A stretch of DNA of 64,000 nucleotides from Tetracentron sinense (GCA_015143295.1 CM026559.1:19978826-20042825), one strand, 5' to 3'; shown: positions 1 through 13,603, counted from the stretch's first letter. Program-made: numbers and translations. The notes: generated from the letters alone by a model not told the origin.

Positions 1-497
1 AATCAGAAGATTTAGTTGGATTGGGTTATACTGATTCTGATTTCCAATATGATCCGGACAATAGAGCTTCCACATTAGGGCATGTATTTACACTAGGTGG
101 TGCTGCTGTCAGTTGGCGTAGCATAAAGCAGAAGAGTATTACTGACTCCACCACAGAAGCATAATTTATTGCAGCTTCGGAAGTAGCAAAAGAAGTAGTC
201 TGGTTCAAAAGGTTTTTGTAAGAGCTAGGAAATGTTCCTTCAGCACTTAAACCTATCACTCTCTTATGTGATAGTAATGGTGCAGTAGCCCATAACAAAG
301 AACCTAAGAGCCACAAAAAGATGAAACATGTAGAGCGGAAGTATCATCTCATTCGTGAGATCATTGATAGGCAAGATATAGTTGTTACAAAGATTAGGTA
401 TCAACTTAATGTTGCTGACCCGATGACTAAAGCTTTATCAGATAAAGTATTTGTAACACACTTAGATAGTATGAGATTGAAATCTATGACACAGTGA
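1..497 (+). pseudogene. pol: Copia X: 3' end of pol (RNase H), broken
   Basis: This is the C-terminal part of a Ty1/copia polyprotein, cut by the window start. Reading frame 3 gives a copia RNase H: a GYTDSDF block, then VSWRSIKQKSITDSTTEA, LLCDSNGAVA, and the terminal VADPMTKALSD block that closes copia pol. The frame has an in-frame TAA in the STTEA(E)FIAAS motif near 162 and another near 220, so this copy cannot make the full enzyme. It ends at TGA 495-497, ten bases before the polypurine tract. RNase H would degrade the RNA template during reverse transcription. The call to superfamily is secure; the lineage is not. Confidence 0.9.
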
Positions 498-507
498 CTT
501 TTAGGGC

Positions 508-518
508 GAGTGGGAGAT
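508..518 (+). promoter_or_regulatory. Copia X polypurine tract
   Basis: The purine-rich run GAGTGGGAGAT directly precedes the TG of the LTR and follows the pol stop. This is the usual position and sequence of the plus-strand primer in plant copia elements. Confidence 0.8.
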
Positions 519-2744
519 TGTTAGACATGATGCCCAGAAAAGTCATTTAGATTGTTAGACTCTTAGTAATTTGATTAATAAAGACTTCTTAATCTATTGT
601 GTATTTATTATGGGTAATTGACCATGATCATGAGATGATCTATACGATATGAGATATCGATAATGGCCCTTAAGATATATTGTAGGAAAGTTATGTGATT
701 GGATTATCACAGACAGATATAACTTTCCAGTTCCTTATACCTTATATAGTCACAGCTATTTGTGAAGCTGTGCACTTCACTTATATGGCTGCCACTATGC
801 TAAGATGTTCTCAATAGTTGAGATGTAGTTCTATCTCAAACTATTATAGTGGAGACTACACATCAGCATATGGGTGCTTAAATGTACACTGACTGATTGC
901 ATTCAATGAGAGACCTCTTACATAAACATACTATCAGATAGTTGGTCTCTCATTCACATTGAACAATTTTGATGATCCATAGATCTGATGAGTTCATCTA
1001 TGATTAAGCAGTGATCTGACTATTTTGATTCCACTAAAGTATTCTCTACATTAGGGACTACGATACAGTGACAGTTGAATAGTCAGAAAGCTGTTCGAGT
1101 TATGATGAATTTCAATCAAGAAATCCAATTCTCATTAATTTGAGAGATTATCCAAGTTCCGGGTAAGATAGTTGATTAAGTATAAATCCCGCACAAGTGA
1201 CTTTGAAATCAAAATAAGTGTTGAAATATACTTTTATTAAAAGATATTATACTTTTCAAATGATTTTCTTAAAATGTTTTTCATGAGAAATTGTTTCTCA
1301 TGGCTTAATCAAAAGTCTTGGAAACCCAGATGATGTGCAATGGGCTATGAGTTAGATAGTATGTCAATCTCGAAGGCCCATTAGGGATAATGTATTTGGA
1401 AGGATAAATCGAATTTAAAAGTTCATATGGCGGGATCCGTACTGATTAAATGTTCATACACTGGGATTCAATTGCAACATGGATATCTCACATCACTTGC
1501 AATTCCGATGTAATTCCTGTTTATGGGCAATGGGATAACATTAGGTAAGCCACGGTAAGAATGTCCTAGAGCAATCTGTAGAGATGCTCACATAAGAAAT
1601 AGAAGCTCAATAATTGATTAAATGTTAATCAATTATTTAAGTGATTAAAAGTTAATCATTAATTAAATAGATTAAAAGTTAATCTATGATTTAAATTAAT
1701 TGTTAATTTAAATCTAGGGATTATATTAGTAATTATTTAATTAACCTAATCAAAGGGGAAATGGGTTTGACCCATATCCATAAACCCATTAATATGGACC
1801 TTTAATATGGGCCCAAGCCCATGGGTTTAAACCTTAGGGTGGGGTGCCCATTGGAGTAATCTAAGTTGGATTAGGATTTGGTTACTTGAATAATTATTGA
1901 ATAATAATTCTATTTATTATGAAATTAAAATCCAATGGTTGGAAAGCAAGTAGGATGAAGTAGTTGTAATTGGATTACAACTAGGAGTCCAAGAACTCCC
2001 CAAATCTCACGCCCCCTTGAAGCTCACGTCCCCCCCCCCCCTCTTTGGTTGTGGTTTCCTAGTTTGACTAGGATACCTCTCTTATGGTCGTTGTTGACTA
2101 ATCCCTTTATTTGAGGAATCCTCAATAGAGAAGGACTCCTTAATTGGTAGGTTTACCATAACTAAAGTAGTTATAGATAAACTAGGATTTATTTAATAAT
2201 AAATGTTATTATTGAAAAATAATTCCTAAGGGATAAGATCAAGTTGGAGTAGGATTAGGATTAGATCCTAGTCTATAAATACACCAACACCTAGACCATA
2301 AGAGAATAATAATTCTCCAGAATGTTTCTTCTCTGCCTCTCTTCCTCTCCAAACCTTGAGCCCCTAGGGATATTTCCTAGGTTTTTCGTGAAGCTACAAG
2401 GGTGATCGAAGTTGGGATTTTCAAATCTAGGGTTTTGAACCTTAGTGTTATTGGTGATAGAAATTCCACACCATTACTCTATCTTCTTCCTCTTGCTTCA
2501 ACAATTCCAAAGAGGGATTCTAAAGCTTCGTGTGGATAGCGAAAAACAAGGATCGAGCTTCGAGTATTTCTTCGAGAAATCTCAACAAAGAGTTCTGACG
2601 GTTCGAGTGGATTAAGCTTCACCGGTGAACATCATTCACCGAGGTGATATGACTAAAACTTTTAGATAATATTAGATGTTTTCTATGGTGTTAAGATCTA
2701 GGGGATCCTGTTTTCCGCATAATTTTTATCCGGATCCCCCTTCA
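519..2744 (+). mobile_element. Copia X 3' LTR
   Basis: The LTR begins TGTTAGACATGATGCC right after the PPT and is read as ending at CCCCCTTCA near 2744. A TATAAAT box lies at 2274-2280, leaving about 440 bases of R-U5. The length (about 2.2 kb) and layout resemble the LTRs of copia C, which begin TGTTGGACATATATGCC, so X and C may be related families. The 5' LTR is outside the window, so no TSD can confirm the 3' boundary. The LTR carries a C-rich run near 2030. Confidence 0.75.
2274..2280 (+). promoter_or_regulatory. TATA box of copia X LTR
   Basis: TATAAAT in the context of a 2.2-kb LTR, about 470 bases before its end, with CACC-rich sequence downstream. This is a plausible LTR core promoter, predicted from sequence only. 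Confidence 0.5.
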
Positions 2745-3054
2745 ATGTGGACTTAGGCTCTTCTAGTGTCGTGCCCCAAAATCCCACCTACGTTAATGTG
2801 AAACTTTGGCACGTGACTTAACCCTCAAACTTTCATAACTTCCTGTCATAAAGTATTTAAGGCAATCTACAACATGAACCTGAAAATTTTTCTTTTAACT
2901 AATCATGATCAAGTTTAATATCTCGAATTAAATCTAACAACATCATAAATAAATTTGAATCATCCACCATGGTTCCAGATCAAATCAATCTAACCATAAA
3001 TCTAAAATTAATTCTATTACAATGTCTAAAACTCTAAACCTAAATACTAATAAT

Positions 3055-3192
3055 TTAATTTTCAGGAAATGGCCAAAAATCCAAATTCCATTTACTATCG
3101 GGGTAATCACCTACTGGATCTTCTTCTTCTTCGTACTCTTCCTCTTCCTAAGGTCCTGGGGCACAGATATCAAACCTAGAACCTGCCGACAA
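3055..3192 (-). pseudogene. Decayed LTR micro-ORF in LTR A
   Basis: On the minus strand, codons TTG-TCG-GCA-GGT (start ATG changed to TTG) open a 46-codon frame that aligns with the micro-ORF of LTRs F and G. It reads FDICAPGP, then a TAG where the others have Trp (PW), then EEEEYEEEE, and ends LDFWPFPEN-stop. The acidic core and the LD-W-P tail are retained although the nucleotide sequence is strongly diverged. The lost start and the Trp-to-stop change mark it as a relic. Function unknown. Confidence 0.5.
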
Positions 3193-3499
3193 CAAAAGTC
3201 ATCGATTGAGTAACAAGTTACTCCGCGTACATATAAACTCCTAGCTAACAATATAACAACATTTATTATAAAGCATAAATTAGAATTTAACATTACATGT
3301 GAACATATAAACAATTCAGAGTGTAGAAGCATAATTTCAATTCAATTCTTGTACGTGCTCACTTTTACTTATTTTTCTTGCTTATCTTATTTGTGAATGT
3401 ATCTAACAATATGCATAGTGCAATAACTTAAAATAACTTTACCCCATATATTAGACAGAAACTAACATATACCCTACTTACCATGGTACTATACGGTTT

Positions 3500-3587
3500 A
3501 CACATTATCCGGTGCATACAGCTTGTCTACACATTATCCGGTGTATACGGCTTGTCTACTCATTATCTGGTGTATACGGCTTATCTT
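3500..3587 (-). repeat. Three-copy ~30-bp tandem repeat in LTR A
   Basis: Three consecutive units share CATTATCCGGTGTATACGG and CTTGTCTAC with a few substitutions. The array lies at the LTR position where the related LTRs E, F, G, H and I carry their own unrelated tandem repeats. Confidence 0.75.
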
Positions 3588-4633
3588 GCTTTGATCTTAG
3601 GCTTGTTGGTACTCGGGTAGTGCAAAACTCAATCATACAGTCATGTTCGTGTTCTTGTATATTTATACTTGCATAATACTTATTATCTTACTTTTTATCA
3701 TGCTTATACATATTTATTTTCATGAATGAGTGTGAGTGAAACAATGATAATTGTCAATTAAATCTCACCGGAATTATTGGATTAGGGCACTCGAAAACTC
3801 TTCATAACGACTAACGCCGTCATGATAATACCCGTAAGTCACACAATCATAATTCACGGTTCAATTAAATCAACATATATCATCATGCAATATGTCAATC
3901 ATTCACCAGTTTAAACATACACAATTTCTCAGAGTTGATCAATATAAAAATATAGTCTATCAGGTTTTCAACAATGAAATTTTGAAACAATTCCATTTAT
4001 CATGAATTAATTTTCAGTACATATCTTTTGATAAAATCGATCTCATAAACCCTAGTTTATAACAAATCAAAATTTCAAATCAACTCATTATCATTCCATC
4101 AAATCCAACCATCATCCCTTCCTCCATTCTCCATCATACATACACCACAAATCATTCCATTTCCCCTTATTGATATGTATAATAAAAATCATAAGAACAT
4201 CTCTAACATCATAAATATCTTTCATAATAAAATCACAAAGAACATCTCTAACCATCATAACTATCTTTCATAAAGGTTTGATATATCATAAACATGCTTG
4301 ATCTTGTTTTCTTACTTTAAATCTAACTATTCCTTATTGTTTATATTAAAATCACCATATTGGTAGGAAGGAATTTATATTTACCTCTCCCGATCGCTTC
4401 TCTACAATCAAGCGCTTGCGAATAGGACCGATCTAAGCTTTTACACAATTTTCCTTGCAAAACCTTTGATCTCTCATCTTGGATCTCTTAAAATCACCTT
4501 CTTTCTCTCTTTTAGGTTTAGAAAGCCTTAGAAACCCTCAACCCAAAAACATAAGGATTATTTATAGTGTTGGGGGCCATAAGGACTCAAAAATCGAAAA
4601 ATTACGGAACAACCGAGGCAAAACGGCGTTTTG

Positions 4634-4660
4634 GACGATCGATCACCATTAGGGGCGATC
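4634..4660 (-). repeat. CGATC-type motifs in LTR A, cut by LTR B
   Basis: CGATCGATC and GGGGCGATC occur here in the LTR A segment preceding the insertion of LTR B. They correspond in position to the palindrome arrays of LTRs E, F and G. LTR B landed in the last CGATC, which became its target-site duplication; LTR A resumes with GATTGCCACCGG at 16640. Confidence 0.6.
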
Positions 4661-5414
4661 TGTAGAACATTGGAACTAAATTCTTAATCTTGTGAATAGT
4701 ACTGTGAATAGTACTATGAACAGTGCATTCAAGTTCCAAAGCCTTAATGTACTTGTGGATTCATGTTTTAAAATGAAAGGAGTTATTTTTTTAATGAATT
4801 AAAATACGTATAGAAATTATTTATGGGTGTTAGGGATAAATGAAACAAGAGTAAGAAATAATCTTAAGTGTCAAAAAAAGGGATGTTTGGAAATACCTTC
4901 AACTTGAGAGAAGTTTAGTTTTCGCAACACTTATCAGAATTGAGTGATTCTTGAACCATTAGAACCATATTGGAATCCTCTTCAATGTTCATGTTTATCA
5001 CTTTTTCATATTTTGAATCAAAGTTAAATCAAATGTGGATTTTCTGGAGTTTTGGCTGCTGTAATTACAAACCAGTCAGCTTTAGAGCCTATTTTGACCA
5101 TTTTAAACTCAGAATTAGGATTTTTTTCATCAGAGAAAAATGATTCCTTTTTGAATGATGAGTACAACACAAGTTGAATTGTTAAAATCCAATAAGCGAG
5201 TCAAAAGTTATGGTCGAAATACCAAAGCTAGAAAAACCATAGGCCCAGTCAGTGAATTCGGCAACGAAATGCAACAGGGGTTCAACTTAGTCGATGAAAT
5301 GAACCAATTTCGGCGACGAAATTGCCCAGAAACAGCCGAAATTCAGGTAAGAACTTCTCTAACCAACTTGTAATAAGTAACCGACTTTGAGGAATTCTTC
5401 TGGAACATTTTAGA

Positions 5415-5422
5415 CTATAAAT
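5415..5422 (+). promoter_or_regulatory. TATA box of LTR B
   Basis: TATAAATA about 750 bases into LTR B, followed by a purine-rich leader. LTRs H (43662) and I (61854) have the same box in the same relative context. Confidence 0.55.
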
Positions 5423-6016
5423 AGGAAAGAAATTCAGTCCTAAAGGTTTACTAAACCCTAAGATTTGTTGTGAGAGGGATTTTGAGAAGAAGAAGATAAG
5501 AAATTGGGGATTTTGAAAGAAATTGTTCATGTGAGATTGTGTGGAGCAAGATTCTTGTTTCTAGAGTTTCCTCAAGCTCTTACCTGTCATCTGAAGCTTG
5601 ATTCTCAACTGAGATTTCATTATAATAAGGGTCGGTACATTCTCTAGCTAGCTTTGTTCTTATTAAATATGAATTGTATGAATTGTTTTGTAATATGTTA
5701 ATTAACCATATTAATTGTTCTGTTTTTACTAAAATTGAATTCCGTAAGCATGTTTCCATGTTTTAAAGATTCGTAGATACATGCTTTTGCACATGCATGC
5801 ATTATATGCTGAGATTTTGTTAATTTATACACATGCATGCATGGTATGACCACAATTTCTTGAATTACAGATATTCACATGTTTTCCATGATATAAAAAG
5901 GGATTTATTCAAGACAAGTCTAAGATCAGATTACTAGGCTTCAAAGATCATGTCTAAGATCTAAATAGGCTTCAAGGATCATAAACACTGATAATGCCAA
6001 ACGTAAGGGTTGGTGC

Positions 6017-8214
6017 TGAAAGTATGCCACTTTTTAATTTTAGAAACACAGTTCTTGGGGGGCATACATCGAATCCCAAGATCTGACTAAGATTCTAATT
6101 GATTTTATTCAATGAAGGTTAGAATAACATTCACCTTTGCGACTTTGAAATTGTTAAGTCAAATCCACGTTAGAATAGTACTCGCAAAACTTCACAAGTG
6201 TCAAGTCTCCTGTCGATTCACACGAACCTTCTTTTTCCTTTAAAGCTTTCTCTAATGGAAGCTAATGGCCCTTCCAAATTTTCAGCTCTAGGAATCTTGA
6301 ATAAAGATCCAATCTTTATTGATCAAGAACCTTTCTTGATGAACAAGATGAATTCTTGCTTTTCCTCAAGATCCAATCAAGAAGACAAAAGAAGAGAGAG
6401 ATGGGTGTGACCGTACACCTCAAGGAGAGAGAGGGGAGGGCGTGAGGTTTTTAGGAGAGGAAGAGAAGAAAAAATTCTGGAGAATTATGTATATATCTTA
6501 AAGGGCTGGGCATCCAATCCTTTATATAAGTTCCCTCTTGGTTGCTTGAATTGTAATCCAATTATAATTCATTAACCTTATCCTAATCCAATTAGGATTC
6601 CTCAATAGTTTCTTTTATTGATTATTCTCCTAATCCAATTAGGATTAATCTTAAAAGAAACCAACCTTATCCATTAGTAACTAATCTTATCCTTATCCAA
6701 TAAGGAATCTTGAATTAGTAACTAACTAATGGAATCCCTAACAATTAGGGAATCTTTAATTAGTAACTAACTAACTAACTAACTAACTAACCTTATCCAA
6801 TAAGGTGTTAATTAATTAATTAGAAACTAATTAAAATAATAACAATTATTATTCCTCCTTGAAGTGGGCGTCCCACCCTAGGTGGGTCCCACCCTACACG
6901 CCTAAAGGGTTTCCAAAACCCTCTTGGTCACTTGAATTATTCTTTTATAATAATTCCCAATGGGTCCTACCCATTTGGTTTTTCACATCTAATGTGATTC
7001 CACCTTTTAGAGCTTCACTATACCATATAGTGATTACTTAGAGAAATTAATTAATTTAATTGTAAATTAAATTAAATACTTTAAGAAGGTCCTTGTGTGT
7101 GGGATCTAAAGGGATCTCCTATTTCCGGTTGTGGGACCAAGTACTTCACCTTTTTGGTTGAAGCATTGTTACTAGGAAACAGCTTTCCTAAAACTCCATT
7201 AGGATCATAGAATGTTATCTAAGTCCCTGGACTTCCACCAATCACAATTAATGTCCATTAACACAATGTGATTAACCTCCAGAAATTAGAGAATTACTTG
7301 TAAGTACCATCTCACAATATATTTACAAATAAATCCTTCCACATTCCGATATCACATGTAAGCTTCCGGGATTGGAACAATTCCACTGTCTTAGTCCCTA
7401 ACTTATGAATAGAACTCTTTCTCATGATTACTTTTCATTGAACTGAACCTCCAAAACACTTTTGAAGAAACATTAGAAAAGAACTGACATATATATTTAT
7501 ATATACTTTTCCATATTAAAAATATCAACTTCGATAAAGACCATTTTACCGAAAAGCACCAGTACTGGATTTAACAGTTCAGTTCAACAAGTATCACCTT
7601 GATATCATTATCTCCAATTAAGGAGTTGTGGATTCCTTATTGAGTGTTTACACACTTCTCCAAACATAGTGTACATGACCCAACGTACCCGGAGTTAGTC
7701 CTGTGTATTGGACATTGCCGATTGGCACATCAAAGCCATATAGACAAATGTCTGAGAAAATGTTAACCTCTCAGGTCTAAGGACAATTTGTCAAATGGAT
7801 AACCCTAATACAATCTGACAGTGTATTCCATAGGGTATCCACTAGTGACCCCGTTCAGTATTATGTACTTGCTACATATACTCACATGTTAGTCAAGAGT
7901 CACCACTCTCTGTGAATGAGATTCATCACACTATCTCATAGAACTACACATGTGCAAGCCATGATGAAGTACGGCGCCCAACCAGTACTCTAGAGGCTTC
8001 GAACAATATTAGGTTTACAAGGAACCGGAAAATCATATCTCCTCGCAACCTTTGCATGATTTTCCTACAATGTTACCTATGGAACTTTATGTCATCATCA
8101 TATGAGACAGTAATTAATATAAATACCCTTTATAGTTGGTTGTGTGAATATGATGTTTGTCTAATCAACATAGAAAAGTCTCTTATTGGCTTTCGAGGGC
8201 ATATATGTCCAACA
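6017..8214 (-). repeat. Copia C 3' LTR
   Basis: Left-hand LTR, 2198 bp, near-identical to 13604-15809. It holds TATA-like TATATAAA (complement of 6521-6529), an AACT microsatellite around 6766-6790 and no credible gene; short open frames here are repeated unchanged in the other LTR. Confidence 0.95.
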
Positions 8215-8224
8215 ATCTCCCACT
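8215..8224 (-). promoter_or_regulatory. Copia C polypurine tract
   Basis: The complement reads AGTGGGAGAT immediately before the TGTTGGACAT of the 3' LTR, the same tract as in copia X and the usual plus-strand primer position. Confidence 0.8.
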
Positions 8225-9289
8225 TGCACTCTAAGCCAATTAGATGTAATGCCCATCTTCTCAGTGATGTTTCTCAAACACCAATTGAGACATAACTTAA
8301 TATGTATGGGTCTGTCATGTCTGCTTTACCACAACTATTGTAGTGATGCAATAACACTTGCAACTCTTGCAAATTTATTATCAATAACCATAGTCTTAAA
8401 AGACTAAACAAAAATGATACTGTCCAACAGTCATTTTCAGAAGTTAACTTGCTTGTGCTTTATCATTGTGCAATGCTCCGGACTAATCTGATCAATATCT
8501 TATCACATCAACATGTGATGAATATCCGGTCTAGTACAAGTATATTTTCTCATGATATCATATATCTAAGAGAAACAGATTCCATCCCATAAAGGTAGAA
8601 ACTCTTTTCTTGGAATCTTACTTGCACAAAAACATGATTGTTATTGGGACAATAACAATATCATTTTCCTTTTGTCTCTAAACCATTTAGGACTAAGAAA
8701 ACATGTTGTCAAAGTTTTTGTCCTTCATTGCATAATTGCTAGATCAAATCTAAGAGAAGAATAATATTCATACTTCATTCACAATGAAAAGAATATTATC
8801 TCTGCATAGAGCCAGGAAAGTAATTATGCTCCCACTAACCAATTTGCACACAAATAATACTTTCATTCTTAGATGAAAATCAAACAGTTTGATTACTTCA
8901 TCAAAATAAAAGTTAGTTCATCTACAGATTCTGGGACCTGTGGGTTCTAGTGTACTATTTAGGTATAGTGAGAGTAGAGAGTTGATCTCTATCAATTCTC
9001 ATAGTTATTGGTCTATTGGGCTTCCGCTTCTAGAACAATTCTAGATTCAGTTTCTCTACTAGGAAACTTGTATTCCTGTTTACAAATATCTTTTGTTATC
9101 CAGGAATAGAGATTGAATGTCTCTAACGCGAATCCCAAACTCATCTTCTATCAAATCATATCCAATATAATTCGATTTAACAACACCATCATGCTATGGT
9201 TTGTTATGAGAATTATCTGAGACAGATGTAATGAGAGTAAATTATGAAATTTCTATTAAGAGGTACTCTTCTCAATCATGGAAGACTTA
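8225..9289 (-). other. Copia C internal region, no intact gene
   Basis: AT-rich sequence with stops in all frames. From its position it should be the pol region downstream of integrase. I see only faint copia-like stretches and no RT or RNase H motif, so most of pol is deleted or decayed. Confidence 0.6.
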
Positions 9290-9748
9290 CCTAGCTTTTT
9301 ATTTATTTCAATGCGGAATTCCTTGAACTTTTCAAAGAATGTGAAATAAAGTTAGCTACCTCTTAATGGAAGATTCATATAATTATGATCATTCAACTTT
9401 TGTCTCATTCCCAAGTAGAAGTTTTATCTACTCGGATTTCTCCTTCTCCTTAACAAACATGCAACTATTGCACTTATGCAAGATCATACCAAGCATTAGG
9501 AGCTGGAGGTTCCAACAATTAAGTTGGACTTGATGAGTATACAAACTGGACAATCCTTCCAAAGGTTTGTCTTGTATCCAATGACCAATTGCTTCACTAT
9601 GAAACACAATCCTTATACTTTCCTTTCTTCTCAGAAGAGCCTTTGTCCATACTACTAGAATACCTTTCCAATGGAAAATCTTGGATTTCTTTCCTTTGCA
9701 TAAATGCTCGGGATTTTGAAAATCCAATTCTTTTGAACATCTTTGCAA
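9290..9748 (-). pseudogene. Copia C: collapsed gag/integrase relics
   Basis: Two copia-like pieces survive on the minus strand. Around 9352-9290 the frame reads FFEKFKEFRIEINKKLGKS, the block that precedes the second catalytic Asp of copia integrase. At 9748-9428 a 106-codon open stretch contains GHWIQDKP in a context like the gag zinc knuckle (the usual form has GHWKRNCP). The order gag knuckle then integrase block within 400 bases means that protease and much of integrase are missing. No functional product is expected. Assignment to copia is by motif only. Confidence 0.5.
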
Positions 9749-12700
9749 GTAGCATTGAACTCTTCAAAGGTTCTTAGCCATATGCAACATGTAGGATTTC
9801 AGACAATCTGATTTCCTACTTGTTCAACATAACCATATTAAAGGACTGCGGGAGTTTGTCGAAGATCATATCCTCTAATCCCATAAATTTATCTCAGCAC
9901 CAAGAATTGAGATTTATGAATCCAATGATCTCTATCATATTCTTTGTGACTGGATTTCCCTAGTCAACTTGGTGTCCACTTGTCCTTTAATATAGTAAGC
10001 TGCCTAGCAGCCCTATTGTATTCTGTAAACATCTCATATGAGATTTAACATCAGTAGTGAGAACTTGGGCAATTCTTTAGATAGTAAGCACAAACTTGAG
10101 ATTCCTTTTCCATTCCAAACACTTTGAATTGGTCAAGAGATTCTCATTAAAGTCTTGGTAAAGTGGTTATAGAATGACATGAAAATAAAACATACATCAT
10201 AATATTTCACACATTATAATATCATTAGATCAGGGCTTTCGATCTTTGATGATATTGCGCATCATTTAGTCAAATTTTATAGACCCCTCAATCTATAAAA
10301 TTAGGAAATATGCTACTTCATATTTCTGATGAGCATTGGGTGCCTTATAATACACATGCAATCTTCCATGCTAGGATAGTACCACACATGCACTACAAGG
10401 TGGATAGTAACTATCCATCACTGAACATCTCATGCATAACTCCTTATGTTAATCAGTGATTCCCAATTTTCTTGTGACCTCCAAGGACAACATGACTGTC
10501 ACTGTGTCAGCCGTCATGTTCCTTGGTTAAGTGAAACCCATTATTCTCGGTTGTCATATGATCAAGTAGGAATATGCCCCCATGCTAGTTGACACTCCCT
10601 ATCAGGCCATACACATTCCTATCTACTATAGAAATAAAACACTAGGAGTTTAATTTAGACTGAATTATGTCCGATTCCTGTCAGAGAGACAAGACTCAGG
10701 CTAATTAATTCCTAGTCTTATTGATAATGGAAGGTCATAGGGCAACATTATCCCGTAGGATAGATTAGCCCATTTAATTCACTAAATATTTTTCTTGAGG
10801 GAAAACAGAATATCATGAATAAATTATACATCTAATGCATATATCAAAAGCATTCACAATATTTATCCTTGTATCACATGTATAAAACAATATACAAATA
10901 TCATCACATGATAATAAATCAAATTTCATTTAATTAGATCAAACTAATTCCAATGAACTCCCACTAGCCCCAGAAATCTTAATGGATCTAATCCAAGGGT
11001 ACAAAGGTCATTTTTAACATCAGTGGGCTTTAAATGGTTCATTCATCCATATGATGGACCATTAGTCATACCAAGCACCATGGGCCCAGAATAACAATTA
11101 TAAAGTGTCCATGTGCATCACTAAAGCCCATAAGTCAAAATGGACTATATTACCCTTTAATTCTCTACGAATTATTCTTAGCACATTAGGGTTCACCAAC
11201 CCTAAGTTTAAAAGAAATTATGGAAGTCTTTAAACAACTCTCTAAGACCTCTACTAGGGTCTATAAGTGTCACTCAAGCACTTCCCATAATCGTGAATAT
11301 TGTTAGCTCACATCTATGCCAATTAAGACATAATTATCTCATAATCATGCAAGTAACATATTTCACGTAAAAATTTCAACATGGACTAGATGAATCATGT
11401 CCAAAAGGGCTATAATAATGTGTTTTATTTAAACACAAATCTTTTATGTTTCAACACATATTGTGGGGTTTGATCCAATTATCCAAAATTTGCACAAAAA
11501 AACGATAATCACATTATCACAAGAGTTATGGACTTTTCTAAGCAACTAAAAGCTATAATAAATCATCACATGAAATACATAATATTGCCACACAATGGGT
11601 CAACATGATCATGCTATCTTAGAAATCCTACAACTACTCTTGTAGAACACCTTCTAAGATTTATTCTCCATGCGATTATCATTATCTTCTATCTTCAATT
11701 CGATTTCTCCATAGAAAAATCAGCAACTCCTAATACTAAGATTACATCATATTCAAAATAAGAAACCTTGAGAAACCACCCAAAATAGGGTGCTCAAGGG
11801 GAGTACAACTCATAAGAAGAAAGAGAAGAGAATAGAGAGAGAAGAAGAAGGCATGATCATGGAACCCATCCACCATTCAACAAGAATATTTATTAACAAT
11901 TCATCAACTATGAATAATAACATGGCATGACAAATTACTTAGAATGTCCATAACCTCAACAAGGGTTTTGTTAACCTTAGGGAAACTCTTTCCCATATGG
12001 TTAAGGTCTCTATTAACATTTAATAGAAATACCCTAGAGCAAAGAAAACAAGCATGACAAGAATGAATTCTTAGGATTTTTAGATCATCATTAAAAGAAA
12101 ACAATTTTCCTTTAATGCTTAGAAAATCATTAAGAGAAACAATTTCTCTAAAATTTAATCTAACCTTAAAATTCATCCTCACATTCCTCAATTGATAAAC
12201 AAATAGAAAACACCATATTAAATTCGGCTAGTCTAGGGATCTAATCCCTTCTATATTATTTTGATCTAATAACTATTAAAAAACCAAAATAAAAATCAGC
12301 AAATTGCTAATTTTTAATATCACTTTATATTGATTCAAAATCAATAATAGGTGAATTCAAAATTTTCCATAATGGCCAACTGCTTTAGGGATTATTTGAT
12401 TTAACAATTAAATAAAATAATACCCTAAACACTAGTATTAAATGTCCATAAAATAATTGATCTCTATCAATTAAAATTTACTTGAGATAAAACCCTGTAT
12501 CTCAACCAATGGCATTTATGTAATTACTTGATTAACTATTAATCAAATAAATACTTATAAATACTATGCAGGCAGTCATTCTGAGCACATGTAATTGATC
12601 CAAATCAACTACAATAATTATGGTATTATTCCCATAAACTTTTTAGGGAACCATAAAAGATATCATAATTAACATTTAATTAAATGATAACCCGTGGACT

Positions 12701-13590
12701 CGAAGAAGATAATTAAACAATTTAATTAAATCTCAGCCCGTGCTCTCGAATCAAATAATTAAACTATTTAATTAATTGAGAGCCCATTAAACGATTTAAT
12801 AGCATCCCATGCTCTCAAATCAAATAATGGAATTTAGGAAAAATTTGAAAGCTTCTTGGAAAATTAATTTAGAAAACTCCTTTTTCCCGCTTTAGATTTG
12901 CGACTTAAGTTTTGACCCTCAAAACGATTGATTCTGGAAAAACTTTCTTCATGAAAGTTGTAGATCTTTTCGACGGCTTCGAAACGATGTACTGACAGAC
13001 CTAAATCGGACTTACGGTTATAAAGTTATGGCCGAAATACCGAAACTGTATCGATTCTTCTAATCAAATACAAATCCGAAAATCCATGAATCAATTTTAA
13101 TCGAAATAAGCTTTAATCTCCAAGAAAACTTAAGCAAGGGTGTCTAACACCATGGGATTTATTAATTAACATTTAATAAATAAAATCCCATCTATATTTG
13201 TTAGCCAAAATATCAATGGGTATCTAAGTGGTATATATCAAAGGGAAAACTTGTCCTGGGCTCTCTAAAATAAATTAAACAATTTAATTTAATATTCTAA
13301 AAGGATTTCCAAATCCTTGAAGGCTATAATCAAGATTTAGATATCTCTAAATACCTATCCCTTATGAAAAGATGTTTTGAAAAAATCCAAGACCAAAATT
13401 AGTATCACACTAATTTATAAGGGCTTGATCTCTCCCTCAATAACTAGAGGGATCCCTTAGGCCTAATAATAATTATCCAATAATCAAGAATCTAGAAGAT
13501 TGATTCATTAGGGCTACCAAAATTCATAGGGGAGGCAATCTTGATATAAATCTTGATTAAACTCAAAAATCAAAGAGAAGCATAGCCCTG
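9749..13590 (-). other. Copia C long non-coding leader/gag region
   Basis: About 3.8 kb between the 5' LTR/PBS and the gag relic. It is AT-rich with no long open frame; the largest (11904-12191, minus) has no recognisable domain. The stretch may carry packaging signals of a non-autonomous element, but nothing in the sequence shows this directly. Confidence 0.5.
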
Positions 13591-13602
13591 GCTCTGATAC
13601 CA
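13591..13602 (-). promoter_or_regulatory. Copia C primer-binding site
   Basis: The complement reads TGGTATCAGAGC, matching the 3' end of initiator Met-tRNA, one base from the 5' LTR edge. It is perfect, as expected of an element that has transposed recently. Confidence 0.92.
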
Positions 13603-13603
13603 A

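Noticed and set aside
6198..6410. 70-codon frame in the copia C LTR, repeated at 13785-13997
   Set aside because: It is present in both LTRs only because they are near-identical copies. It has no similarity to the micro-ORF and no domain.
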